From a virus, in IMG/VR virus record IMGVR_UViG_3300031839_001380, positions 1 through 64,000 of that record: 64,000 nucleotides of DNA, one strand, 5' to 3'. The position numbers and the translations under genes were made by a program. Under the pieces are notes generated by a model. That model was given only the letters and a program-made list of their open reading frames with translations, was not told the DNA's origin and did not search any database. Within the stretch, counting starts at the first letter, position 1. Each line of letters begins with the position of its first letter. Below, in pieces: positions 55,963 to 64,000 of this stretch.

Positions 55963-56676
55963 ATGTCTTTACCAAAGATTGCAACTCCGACATTTGAGTT
56001 GGTTATTCCGTCCACAAAGAAAAAAATTAAGTATCGCCCATTCCTAGTCAAAGAAGAAAAAGTTCTTGTTTTGGCTATGGAGAGCGAGGACATTGAACAG
56101 ATTGCGAGAGCTATCAAAGATGTTCTCACCGCATGTATCATCACTCGTGGTGTGAAAGTAAATGAACTCTCTACTTTTGATATCGAATATCTATTTTTGA
56201 ATGTTCGTGGAAAGTCAGTTGGAGAATCTATTGATGTTATTGTTACCTGTCAGGATGATGGAGAAACTAAAGTTCCCTTGACAGTCTATATTGATGAAAT
56301 TCAGGTTATTGATTATCCTGAACATAATCGAGATATCAAATTAGATGATACTTTAACTCTGAGGATGAAGTATCCATCTCTTGGAGAGTTCATCAGTCAA
56401 AATTTTGGTGCCGGTCTTGATCTCAATGCATCATTCGATGTCATTGCATCCTGTGTTGATATGATTTACTCGGATGATGAGACTTGGGAGTCAAAGGATA
56501 CACCTAAGAAGGAATGGATTGAATTTATTGAGGGTTTGAATTCTTCTCAGTTCAAACAAATCGAATCCTTCTTTAATACTATGCCTAAGCTTTCTCATAC
56601 TGTTAAATTTGAGAACCCGAATACTAATGTAGAAAATGAGATCGTACTTGAGGGATTAGCATCTTTTTTCAGCTAG
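55963..56676 (+). CDS. 26: baseplate hub assembly protein gp26
   Basis: A 237-residue protein beginning LPKIATPTFELVIPSTKKKIKYRPFLVKEEKVLVLAMES, with DVLTACIITRGVKVNELSTFDIEYLFLNVRGKSVGE, a pattern of T4 gp26-type hub proteins. It acts in hub assembly with gp51. The next small gene starts 2 nt after its stop. Confidence 0.85.
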   Translation: MSLPKIATPTFELVIPSTKKKIKYRPFLVKEEKVLVLAMESEDIEQIARAIKDVLTACIITRGVKVNELSTFDIEYLFLNVRGKSVGESIDVIVTCQDDGETKVPLTVYIDEIQVIDYPEHNRDIKLDDTLTLRMKYPSLGEFISQNFGAGLDLNASFDVIASCVDMIYSDDETWESKDTPKKEWIEFIEGLNSSQFKQIESFFNTMPKLSHTVKFENPNTNVENEIVLEGLASFFS

Positions 56677-56678
56677 CG

Positions 56679-56858
56679 ATGTTACATGAGGATATTGTAG
56701 CTTACTACAAAGTTAATTTCGCCCTCATGCAGCATCATAAATACTCCTTGAGTGATATTGAAAATATGATCCCTTGGGAAAGGGACATTTATCTTAGTTT
56801 ATTAGAGACATTTATTGAAGAGCAGAATTTAAAGGCACAACAATCTAATGGTTATTGA
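56679..56858 (+). CDS. 51: baseplate hub assembly catalyst gp51
   Basis: A 59-residue protein: MLHEDIVAYYKVNFALMQHH then SLSDIENMIPWERDIYLSLL and a short helix. In T4-like phages gp51 is a tiny hub assembly catalyst encoded next to gp26. Position, size and the YSLSDIxxMxPWERxxY pattern support the call. It overlaps the next gene by 11 nt. Confidence 0.8.
   Translation: MLHEDIVAYYKVNFALMQHHKYSLSDIENMIPWERDIYLSLLETFIEEQNLKAQQSNGY
56737..56743 (+). promoter_or_regulatory. possible late promoter core inside gp51
   Basis: ATAAATA within CATAAATACTCC, 104 nt before the next gene's ATG. It may be a real internal late promoter or a chance match. Confidence 0.35.
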
Positions 56859-58533
56859 CCCTACAAAGCTACTTCCACCAGGTCAGAAGGGAACTCCCGA
56901 GGGTAATGTTGACAACCCAGGAGTTCCTGAGGGGAACTTGACTGTCAAGCAATATAATTCGTTAAACAAAAACATCTTTGCAATCCAAAGAAATCTAACT
57001 GCAATTGCAGATCTGATTAGTGGTAGAAACGCTCAAGATGCAGAAGAAGATAAGAGAGAGATAAAGCAAAAGAGAGAATCCGCAGATAGTCTTAAAAAAG
57101 GTACAAAAGAAAACTTTATTGAATCTGCTCTTAAGAATGGGTTAGTTAAACCAATTGAGGCTTTAAAGAAACGGGCAATGGGACCTTTTGGTCGCTTTAT
57201 GAAAGCACTTGAGGCATTGTTCTTAGGGTGGTTAGGAATAAAAGGATTAGATGCCTTAGAAGCATGGTCAGAGGGTGATAATGATGCTTTTGAAAAGATA
57301 AAGAACGATCTTATTAAGGGATTGGCGATTGCTGGTGGTGTTGCACTTGCTCTGAATGGTGGCATTGGTGCAATTACTGGAACAATTAGTGGTGTTCTTA
57401 CATCAATGCTGCTCAACATTCCAAAGATCCTAGGGTTATTGGCAAACCCATATCTTTTGATAGGTGCTATAGCTGTGGCAGCTGGTGTCACACTTTTTGA
57501 TATTATTAAAAATGATAGGTTCGGAAGTGGTCGAAGTAGTTTTTCAGAATCAAAACGAAAAACTATCGATCATTATTTGAAACATGGAAGAGAGAGTACA
57601 TTAGAAATGCTTTATGAGGAAGAAGAAAAAATATACAAGCAAAAACCCGCTTTAAGAGGTACAACTACAGCTTCTCCTGAAAGAATTTACTTAGATCCAT
57701 TTGGAATACTTAATGAAATTGAGCACCAAAGACAGCAACTTATAGATGGAGTATATGGAAATGCAATTGGTGAGAATATTACTGATGAAGATAAAGTTCA
57801 ACTTAATCATATAATTGCTGCTATTAAGGTATTGCGCCAAAATACTAGTAGATATGAAACTTTGAATAAAGATGTAGGACTTGCTTTATCAAAGGTGCAA
57901 AAAGATGTGTCTAAATTGAGTCCAGAAGATAAGAGAAAATATGATGAATATGAAAAATTGAAGACCAGTATGATAAAATCTATGGAATTTATCCAGGGTA
58001 TTAGAGATACTAAGTTAACGGAGCAAGGAAAGAATTTCTTTAATGCTAGAGTGGGGATGTTTGATGAGGCTATGTTCCTTGATAAACCTGGAATTCTAGG
58101 AATACCGAGATTTGGAGGTGAACCGGATCCAAACAGATTGTCTGATCTAAACGATATTGTTCAGCAAATGAATAAGGGTCTTGGTAAAGCTGAGACTCCA
58201 CCTACTAGTAGTGCTCCTGCTGCATCTACTGTTGCTCCTCCTGTGCAACAGATGCCACAATCGAATGGACCAACAAATATAACACCAGAGCAAGTTGCAC
58301 CAATTCCTCCAAATTTTGGGTTTTCACTTGAACCAGTTAGCTCACGATTTAATAATGTAGAAGGCACTGTAGCATCGGTGCCACTTGTAGTTGTACAACC
58401 TGTTGGATCTCCTAGTGGTGATAGTGGAGAACCCGTTTCATCCACTCCATCTGGAACTGCATTGCCTGATATTCGTACAACGAATCCAAATAATGAATGG
58501 ATTAATTTTGCAAGATCAGTATATGAAGCATAA
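56848..58533 (+). CDS. large virion structural protein, hub-associated
   Basis: A 561-residue protein. Residues 1-60 are helical/disordered, 75-120 basic helical, and about 140-210 contain two hydrophobic Gly/Ala-rich stretches (LIKGLAIAGGVALALNGGIGAITGTISG and GLLANPYLLIGAIAVAAGVTLFDII) that look like membrane-active or tape-measure-like segments. The C-terminal 130 residues are Pro/Ser-rich. The location between gp51 and the M23 gene suggests a hub/tail-needle component or gp29-like neighbour. No T4 homologue can be named. Confidence 0.6.
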   Translation: MVIDPTKLLPPGQKGTPEGNVDNPGVPEGNLTVKQYNSLNKNIFAIQRNLTAIADLISGRNAQDAEEDKREIKQKRESADSLKKGTKENFIESALKNGLVKPIEALKKRAMGPFGRFMKALEALFLGWLGIKGLDALEAWSEGDNDAFEKIKNDLIKGLAIAGGVALALNGGIGAITGTISGVLTSMLLNIPKILGLLANPYLLIGAIAVAAGVTLFDIIKNDRFGSGRSSFSESKRKTIDHYLKHGRESTLEMLYEEEEKIYKQKPALRGTTTASPERIYLDPFGILNEIEHQRQQLIDGVYGNAIGENITDEDKVQLNHIIAAIKVLRQNTSRYETLNKDVGLALSKVQKDVSKLSPEDKRKYDEYEKLKTSMIKSMEFIQGIRDTKLTEQGKNFFNARVGMFDEAMFLDKPGILGIPRFGGEPDPNRLSDLNDIVQQMNKGLGKAETPPTSSAPAASTVAPPVQQMPQSNGPTNITPEQVAPIPPNFGFSLEPVSSRFNNVEGTVASVPLVVVQPVGSPSGDSGEPVSSTPSGTALPDIRTTNPNNEWINFARSVYEA

Positions 58534-58536
58534 ATT

Positions 58537-60069
58537 ATGAAATTAATTCCAACCAACGAAGCTTTAAATATTGTTGATGTAGGTTTGCTCTCTATTAGGC
58601 AGACCACTCAAGGTCTTAGGAAGTCTTTAGGTAAGGAGATTAGAAAAGATAAGCAAAGAGAAACGACTAAGTTAAGTCTTGATAGATTAGAAGTTGACAC
58701 TGCAAGAACAAAAGATGCAGAAAAAATTGTAGAGGCAAAAAAACCTCAGAATTTTATTAAAGGTGGAATTTCTTCTGCTATTAAAGGATCTAAGAGTATA
58801 TTCTCTGGGTTACTGAAAGCAGCTGGTTGGATTCTTCTTGATTGGTTATTGGCAAATCTCCCAAGAATTATTGTAATTGTTGAGGATGTAACTAATTTCG
58901 TTAAGAATTTGTATGATAATATTGTTAAAGTTTTCAATAGCTTTGGAAATGTCTTGCGAGGCATTATGGATACAGCTGCTGCACTAAGCAGAGATTTAAT
59001 ATCTGGAAAAATATTTACAAGTGAAAGGGAAGTTACAAAAGAGTTGGAAGATTTAGGTAACGATTTCTCCCAACTTCAAAAAGATGTTGACATTACATTC
59101 AAAGATACTGTTAGAGATCTAGAAGATTTAAAAGCACAGAGTGAAGCAGAAATTGCTGATGCTAGAAAAAAACTAGGATTAGATCCTTTGCCAACAACAT
59201 CTGCAATACCTACTGGACGAAGTGTTAAACAGCAGACTCAAATTGCAGAAGCTAAGGAAAGACTAGACAGTGGAGAAATTACTCAACAAGAGTACAATCA
59301 GCAAGTAGAGACTATTATGCAGCCTCCAACTACTCTTCCTCCTTCACCTCCTGTTCAAGCTAGACCCGCACCTTCTTCTGGAGTACAACCACAAACATCT
59401 GGATTAATATTCCAAGATACTGGGAAAAAACCTCCTGGATATAGGATAGGAGATGGTATTGGTGCTAACCGCGGCCATATGGGATTAGATATTCCTGCGG
59501 AGTTTGGTTCTGCGCTCACGGTTCCGTCAAATTCTACTATCACTGATGGAGGATTTGAAAAGAATTATGGTAACTATGTTGTGTTCGTGGATGCAAATGG
59601 ACTGGAGCATTTTTATGGACACATGATGGAAAGGACCCCATATAAGAAAGGAGACAGGGTTAAGCCAGGCGATATCATTGGTAGAGTAGGATCAACTGGA
59701 AAATCTCGTGGACCACACTTGCATTGGGAACTCGGTAAAGCAGAGGGTATTACCGGATATCCTAGAAAGAATGCAATTAATCCCATGGAATATGGATTCC
59801 CTGGCACTGCTCCTTTTACTGGAGAAGTTGTTGCTGCTCCTAAGAGGCTTGTCTCATCTTTAGAGGGAGTAAAAAGATCATCAACGGTAGCATCTGCTGG
59901 ATCTTTACAAGAACCTATAGTAGTTCCATTTGATCTTGCATCTCTAAATATTAGTAGTGGTCAAGCTTCAAGTGATATGGGATCTGATTCGGGAACCATA
60001 GAAAGTTTTGGTCAAAGTTCCAACTCTAATATAATCACTGATATCCAAAAAGTAGTGAGGTTGGGATAA
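58537..60069 (+). CDS. virion protein with M23 peptidase domain
   Basis: A 510-residue protein. Residues 90-125 contain hydrophobic segments (LLKAAGWILLDWLLANLPRIIVIV), 160-215 form a coiled coil, 218-290 are Pro-rich, and 300-410 form a LytM/M23 peptidoglycan endopeptidase: His314-x3-Asp318 (HMGLD), His358 and His362 region, and His394-x-His396 (HLHWE). The zinc set is complete. Its likely role is to cut peptidoglycan during DNA injection, replacing the lysozyme of T4 gp5. The C-terminal 100 residues are Ser-rich. Confidence 0.88.
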   Translation: MKLIPTNEALNIVDVGLLSIRQTTQGLRKSLGKEIRKDKQRETTKLSLDRLEVDTARTKDAEKIVEAKKPQNFIKGGISSAIKGSKSIFSGLLKAAGWILLDWLLANLPRIIVIVEDVTNFVKNLYDNIVKVFNSFGNVLRGIMDTAAALSRDLISGKIFTSEREVTKELEDLGNDFSQLQKDVDITFKDTVRDLEDLKAQSEAEIADARKKLGLDPLPTTSAIPTGRSVKQQTQIAEAKERLDSGEITQQEYNQQVETIMQPPTTLPPSPPVQARPAPSSGVQPQTSGLIFQDTGKKPPGYRIGDGIGANRGHMGLDIPAEFGSALTVPSNSTITDGGFEKNYGNYVVFVDANGLEHFYGHMMERTPYKKGDRVKPGDIIGRVGSTGKSRGPHLHWELGKAEGITGYPRKNAINPMEYGFPGTAPFTGEVVAAPKRLVSSLEGVKRSSTVASAGSLQEPIVVPFDLASLNISSGQASSDMGSDSGTIESFGQSSNSNIITDIQKVVRLG

Positions 60070-61361
60070 TGTCTGCATCAACTGGAGCATCAATCTATGA
60101 GAAATTTGACATAACATCGAAAGAACAAGATAAGACTGTATCTATTATTAATGGTGTGATTGATTTTCAATATTTTGAGGATCTATATTCACCAATTGTA
60201 ACAGCACTGGCGGTAATTTCAAATACTGGTAATACTATCGATGGTCAAGGGCTATATCATGGATTACCTATAATTGGTGGAGAACAGGTAAATATTAAGA
60301 TCAAAACTCCATTTGATGCGATTTTTGAAAAACCCGGATCATTTGAGTATACAATGGTTGTCGATAAAGTCACTAATTATATTAGTAATCGACAGATGGA
60401 GGGATTTGTTTTACATTTAACTTCAAGAGAAGCAATTTCTGCAAGACAAATCAGGGTAAGTAGAAAATACACAGGTATGACAATTGATAAAACTCTGTCA
60501 AAAATTATTGGATTAGTGCAACCAACACAACCAGTTGATTTTGAGCAAACAGAAACTGTATGGCCTCTTACTGGCAATATGAAACTACCTTTTTGGTGGG
60601 CTATTAAGTTAGCAGCTAGAGCAGTTCCTGTAGGTGCTAAAAGTAATTCTGCAGGATTTTTCTTTTGGCAGACAAAGAGAGGATTTAACTTTAAATCCAT
60701 GGATGGATTATCTAAAACTGCGATAAAAAACAAAAAAATCGTTCAGAGATATTACTATAGACAAACTTTTGAAGATGGTCATAGAAATCCCAAATATCAA
60801 GCTACATCACTGCTTGATTTTCGTGTAAATAAAACTATCGATCTTTCGGAGTCGATATCTAAAGGAGAGTATTCTTCAAATCGTATTTTTATCGATCCAT
60901 ATAATTATGAGACTACTCCACGAACAGTATCTAAATTTGAACCAAAAGGTGGGACCAAATTGGGGGAAAAAAGTCCTATACCAAAAATTGTCGATCCAAA
61001 ACAAAGTCCCCCAAATAACTCCAGAACCTTCGTTGGGATGTATAATGTAGGTACTCTAGATGTGGGAGTATCTACTAGCAGAGCTTACAATCCCTTAGAT
61101 TCTGTTGGTCAATCAGCTGCTAGATATAGCTCTTTTACGAATATTGATTGCCATATCCTGGTTCCTGTCAACACTAATTTATGTGCTGGGGATGCTGTAC
61201 ATCTAGAGTTCCCAAAAGTATCAAGTGAATCTCCTGACATTGACCGTAGGCAAAGCGGTCTATATATTATTAAGGAAATTACCCATAAGTTTTTCCCTAA
61301 TAAGTCATATACGGCTATGCGGTTGGTTAAAGACAATCCCGGAATTAAAACAAAAAGTTAA
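60069..61361 (+). CDS. 27: baseplate hub subunit gp27
   Basis: A 430-residue hub protein. IYEKFDITSKEQDKTVSIINGVIDFQYFEDLYSPIVTALAVIS is the N-terminal tube-like domain of gp27; WWAIKLAARAVPVG and LYIIKEITHKFFPNKSYTAMRLVKDN match its second domain. Three copies ring the hub and hold gp5 and the tail tube. It starts on the last base of the M23 gene's stop codon. Confidence 0.85.
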   Translation: MSASTGASIYEKFDITSKEQDKTVSIINGVIDFQYFEDLYSPIVTALAVISNTGNTIDGQGLYHGLPIIGGEQVNIKIKTPFDAIFEKPGSFEYTMVVDKVTNYISNRQMEGFVLHLTSREAISARQIRVSRKYTGMTIDKTLSKIIGLVQPTQPVDFEQTETVWPLTGNMKLPFWWAIKLAARAVPVGAKSNSAGFFFWQTKRGFNFKSMDGLSKTAIKNKKIVQRYYYRQTFEDGHRNPKYQATSLLDFRVNKTIDLSESISKGEYSSNRIFIDPYNYETTPRTVSKFEPKGGTKLGEKSPIPKIVDPKQSPPNNSRTFVGMYNVGTLDVGVSTSRAYNPLDSVGQSAARYSSFTNIDCHILVPVNTNLCAGDAVHLEFPKVSSESPDIDRRQSGLYIIKEITHKFFPNKSYTAMRLVKDNPGIKTKS

Positions 61362-61589
61362 ATGAAAAACATCGAAACTCACATTGCAAAGGACAAAGAA
61401 ATCCTTGATAATCCTCTGATTTCTCCAAATCAACGGAGGCACATTGAGGGAGAACTTCATGAGCTAGAAGTCTATGCAGAAAACCATAAAAAAGAAATTG
61501 AGGCAGGAGATCATCATGATCCTACTGCATTAGAACTTTTTTGTGAGATGGAACCAGATGCAGATGAATGTAGGATTTACGAGGACTGA
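61362..61589 (+). CDS. small helical protein between gp27 and gp5
   Basis: A 75-residue acidic protein (IDNPLISPNQRRHIEGELHE in its middle) with two amphipathic helices, and EMEPDADECRIYED at the end. It begins directly after the gp27 stop and overlaps gp5 by one base. Probable hub assembly accessory; no family recognised. Confidence 0.65.
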   Translation: MKNIETHIAKDKEILDNPLISPNQRRHIEGELHELEVYAENHKKEIEAGDHHDPTALELFCEMEPDADECRIYED

Positions 61590-63682
61590 TGACAGACGCT
61601 AGCAATTTATTTTACAACTATACTACTAAATTACCATTTAAACCCTTTATTGCAAGAGTTGCTCCTATTAGTGCTCAAGAAGAGCAAGTAGTTAATGGTA
61701 AGGGACTTAGTAATAGGTATAAAATTAGAGTCTGTGGTCTTCATGATAATGAGGGTGACATACCTGATAAAGAATTGCCGTATGCATGTGCAATCTTACC
61801 AACAACTTCTGGTGCCGGTGGTGCAAATTATGCTCAGTCCACTGTAATTCAGCAGAATGATTTAGTTTTTGGATTTTTTCTTGATGATGAAGAACAAATC
61901 CCAATGATTCTAGGACAATTTCCTAGAACTTCACTCGTGGAGGAACTGTTTGGATCATACACAAAATCTACCCCAGAAAGTGCTAGAGTACCCAGATCAC
62001 AAACAAACGAACAGAACGAAGAATCACAGCCAACTCCTAACACATCACCAAACACTGCAAAACCAGACAATGTTGCTGCAGCAAAAATAAAAGTTCTAAC
62101 TGCTGATACTTGTCAAACTAATCCTATTAGTCAGATTGCAAATGTAGTAGAAAATCTTGCTAGTAAAGTAGAAAGTCTTGCTCTTGCTGGTACTAACTTA
62201 TCTAATGAAGTTAGACTAGCAGCTGATCTTATTGAAGTTCAAGCCAACAGATTCGTTGGCACAATGATTGAAAAGTTATTTGATAAATTAGAAGGTTTAG
62301 GACAACAAGGTCTTAAAGCTTTATATGCTGCAGTTTACGCTAAAGTTCTTGCTGCAACTCAATCTGCAATTATCGCTCATGCTGCTGGTGTTGCTGCACA
62401 AACTGCACTGTTGTCTCCAGTTTCTTTTTTACAATCAGCAATTGGATGTGCTGCAAATAAAGCTGTAGAAGGTTTATCTGGTACTATCGAAGATTTACTT
62501 TTTGATCTCATTGATAGTGGAAGAAACTATGCTGGATGTATGGGAGCACAGTTTACTGGTGCTTTTGTTGGAGCAATTCTGGATGAAATTGAAGATGCTA
62601 TGTCGAAACCTCTTGATGCTGTATCTAAGATTATCGCTCCTGGATTTAAAGTTGCAGATTTCTTATCAAGCGTTAGTAGTAATTTAAATACCGTTGCATC
62701 ATTCCTTGATTGTAATCAAAACAACGGTGGTAAGTGTCCACAAGATAAAGAATATGTTGTTGGTGGTAGCAGCAAAGAGAAAGGAGAAGATCCTTTTGAC
62801 TATGTTATGAATGCCCTTAAGATATCAAAAGGTGCTGCTAATCTAACCAATGATTTTGAACGACAGTGGGGTAAGTGGGATATATTTGATGATGGTGGAT
62901 TGTTAAGCGATTCTAGTAATAATATTGTATCTGGTGGGTGCTATGGCGGTCCATCTCAAAACTGTACTGGTCCTTATGTTGAAATCTTTGGTGGAGGTGG
63001 ATTTGGTGCAGCAGGTGAAGTTATCATGGGTTATTTTGTAGATAATGTTGGACTTGGTGGTATCACTGCTGGTATTCAAAGAACAGCTAGTATCATCGGC
63101 GTTCAGATGAAAAATAAGGGATCAGGGTATAGATATCCGCCCATGGTAAACTTTAGAGATAAGTGTAGTTTTGGATATGGTGCTACCGGTCAAGCTATTC
63201 TTGGCAAGGGAGAAGATAGTGATAAAGTTGTCGCTATTGTTATAATTACTCCCGGAGAAAACTATCCAGAAACTGTTCCTTCGGACCCAAGAGGTTCTGA
63301 GGGGATTACAGATATTATTGTTACCAATCCTGGAAGTGGATATACACCTGGAGATCCCGTCACAATCCCAGGAATTTCTGAAGATGGTACTTTTATAATT
63401 AATCTTCCCGAAGGTCCTGATATTGTATTCGATGGTGATGATCCCGTTGGTCCTCCTGGTGGTGTGGGTATCGGATCTTCTGCACCAATCTATGAGATTG
63501 TTGTTGGTGATGAGGGAGAAATCCTTGATGTTAAGGTTCTAAATATTTTCAGGTATGATGAAACTTTACCTGAACTAAAAGTTCTAAGTGAAACTGGAAG
63601 TGGGGCTATTCTTAGACCCGTATTTGGTTCGTTCCCAACAGATCGTCAAGTTGGTATTATTTCTGCAATCGATTGTGTGTAA
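61589..63682 (+). CDS. 5: baseplate central spike/hub protein gp5-like
   Basis: A 697-residue gp5-like protein. Residues 15-120 match the gp5 OB-fold (PFIARVAPISAQEEQVVNGKGLSNRYKIRVCGLHDN, LPYACAILPTTSGAGGANYAQS, QNDLVFGFFLDDEEQIPMILGQFPR). A Ser/Pro-rich linker and a long Ala-rich helical region (about 160-380) follow, and then Gly-rich repeats (YRYPPMVNFRDKCSFGYGATGQAIL, GENYPETVP, GSGYTPGDPVTIPG) as in virion spikes. No T4 lysozyme domain is visible; the M23 peptidase in the neighbouring protein may serve instead. Confidence 0.82.
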   Translation: MTDASNLFYNYTTKLPFKPFIARVAPISAQEEQVVNGKGLSNRYKIRVCGLHDNEGDIPDKELPYACAILPTTSGAGGANYAQSTVIQQNDLVFGFFLDDEEQIPMILGQFPRTSLVEELFGSYTKSTPESARVPRSQTNEQNEESQPTPNTSPNTAKPDNVAAAKIKVLTADTCQTNPISQIANVVENLASKVESLALAGTNLSNEVRLAADLIEVQANRFVGTMIEKLFDKLEGLGQQGLKALYAAVYAKVLAATQSAIIAHAAGVAAQTALLSPVSFLQSAIGCAANKAVEGLSGTIEDLLFDLIDSGRNYAGCMGAQFTGAFVGAILDEIEDAMSKPLDAVSKIIAPGFKVADFLSSVSSNLNTVASFLDCNQNNGGKCPQDKEYVVGGSSKEKGEDPFDYVMNALKISKGAANLTNDFERQWGKWDIFDDGGLLSDSSNNIVSGGCYGGPSQNCTGPYVEIFGGGGFGAAGEVIMGYFVDNVGLGGITAGIQRTASIIGVQMKNKGSGYRYPPMVNFRDKCSFGYGATGQAILGKGEDSDKVVAIVIITPGENYPETVPSDPRGSEGITDIIVTNPGSGYTPGDPVTIPGISEDGTFIINLPEGPDIVFDGDDPVGPPGGVGIGSSAPIYEIVVGDEGEILDVKVLNIFRYDETLPELKVLSETGSGAILRPVFGSFPTDRQVGIISAIDCV

Positions 63683-64000
63683 TGGCTGCTAAACCAAAAA
63701 ATTATAATAGAAGAGTTATTGACTCTAGAGGAGCTCACTTTAGGATTGTTTCTGGTGATCCTTTGGTGGGATCAACTGGTGCTGAGGTATGTAAAGTATA
63801 TGCCGTAAATGATAATGATGACTCGTTTCTAATTTCCCACAGTCAAGGTGGATTAACTAGAATCGCAGCAGAAAAGACTTTAGAAGTTCGTGCTGGTGAC
63901 AAAAACAATCCACACATCATTGATATTAGAGTTAGTGCTGCTAATGGCGATGTTACTATTACTGCTAGTAACGGATCTGTTAGAGTCAATGCTAAAAATA
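63682..64000 (+). CDS. spike/baseplate protein, truncated by window end
   Basis: At least 106 residues beginning MAAKPKNYNRRVIDSRGAHF, then RIVSGDPLVGSTGAEVCKVYAVNDNDDSFLISHSQGGLTRIAAEKTLEVRAG and ITASNGSVRVNAKN, a repetitive beta pattern like the gp5 C-terminal beta-helix or a gp5-associated structural protein. It overlaps gp5 by one base. The stop codon is beyond the window. Confidence 0.55.
   Translation, partial: MAAKPKNYNRRVIDSRGAHFRIVSGDPLVGSTGAEVCKVYAVNDNDDSFLISHSQGGLTRIAAEKTLEVRAGDKNNPHIIDIRVSAANGDVTITASNGSVRVNAKN

Noticed and set aside
57033-57491. 152-residue antisense frame in the hub-region gene
   Set aside because: Shadow frame without start signals; the sense frame continues for 561 residues with good domain structure.
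61589-63682. T4-type lysozyme in gp5
   Set aside because: The chain lacks the Glu/Asp/Thr lysozyme pattern; the middle is Ala-rich helical.
1-64000. CRISPR arrays, insertion sequences, integrase or attachment sites
   Set aside because: No regularly spaced repeats, transposase motifs or tyrosine recombinase found; the two tRNAs are not flanked by an integrase.

Overview
The window is a piece of the genome of a T4-like myovirus that infects marine cyanobacteria (Synechococcus or Prochlorococcus). The evidence is the combination of T4 core genes (ssDNA-binding gp32, late-transcription factor gp33, baseplate/hub/head-completion genes 53, 48, 4, 54, 26, 51, 27, 5) with cyanobacterial photosystem genes (psbA, psbD, two hli), purine genes (purC, purM), thyX, phoH and a cyanobacterial DUF1825 protein. 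Genes are packed with 1-25 nt overlaps. T4-type late promoters (ATAAATA cores) and host-like sigma70 promoters (TTGACA/TATAAT) both occur. The window ends inside a baseplate-region gene.

Layout. 0-6.5 kb: a GIY-YIG-like nuclease, a methyltransferase, five Fe(II)/2-oxoglutarate oxygenase-like genes and small unknown genes, with tRNA-Arg(UCU) and tRNA-Val(UAC) wedged between two of the oxygenases. 6.5-16.3 kb: a continuous glycan operon: gmd and fcl make GDP-L-fucose, a GT11 fucosyltransferase and a GT6 (ABO-type) transferase follow, then a C-methyltransferase, an FkbM methyltransferase and five more glycosyltransferases. 16.3-24.2 kb: host-takeover and photosynthesis block with a secreted beta-barrel-like protein, two hli, peroxiredoxin, a flavin halogenase-like enzyme, psbA behind a structured leader, psbD, purC and purM. 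24.2-33.5 kb: a secreted HExxH metallopeptidase, two oxygenases, tail-fibre genes, and two near-duplicate cysteine/glycine-rich adhesin-like genes flanking a putative tail-assembly-chaperone gene.

33.5-39.6 kb: a second glycan block: oxygenase-like gene, GT9 heptosyltransferase-like gene, NodU/CmcH carbamoyltransferase, heptose-phosphate adenylyltransferase, heptose-phosphate kinase, HAD phosphatase, cupin, and hldD epimerase on the opposite strand, i.e. most of an ADP-heptose pathway. 39.7-45.7 kb: a 1646-residue subtilisin/fibre fusion followed by two paralogous oxygenases. 45.7-52.7 kb: glutaredoxin, small early genes with dense regulatory signals, thyX, phoH, PD-(D/E)XK nuclease, gp33, DUF1825 and gp32. 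52.7-64 kb: baseplate and hub morphogenesis, with gp53-gp48-unknown-gp4 on the minus strand and gp54-gp26-gp51-two large virion proteins (one with an M23 peptidase)-gp27-gp5 on the plus strand.

The most notable material is (i) an apparently complete fucosylation plus ABO-type transferase route, (ii) an ADP-heptose route with a heptosyltransferase, (iii) ten oxygenase-like genes often directly next to virion fibre genes, which suggests enzymatic decoration of virion or cell-surface molecules, (iv) the cysteine-rich adhesin pair with signs of recent sequence exchange, and (v) unusually compact promoter/terminator/stop-codon composites. All functional assignments come from reading motifs; no database search was run.
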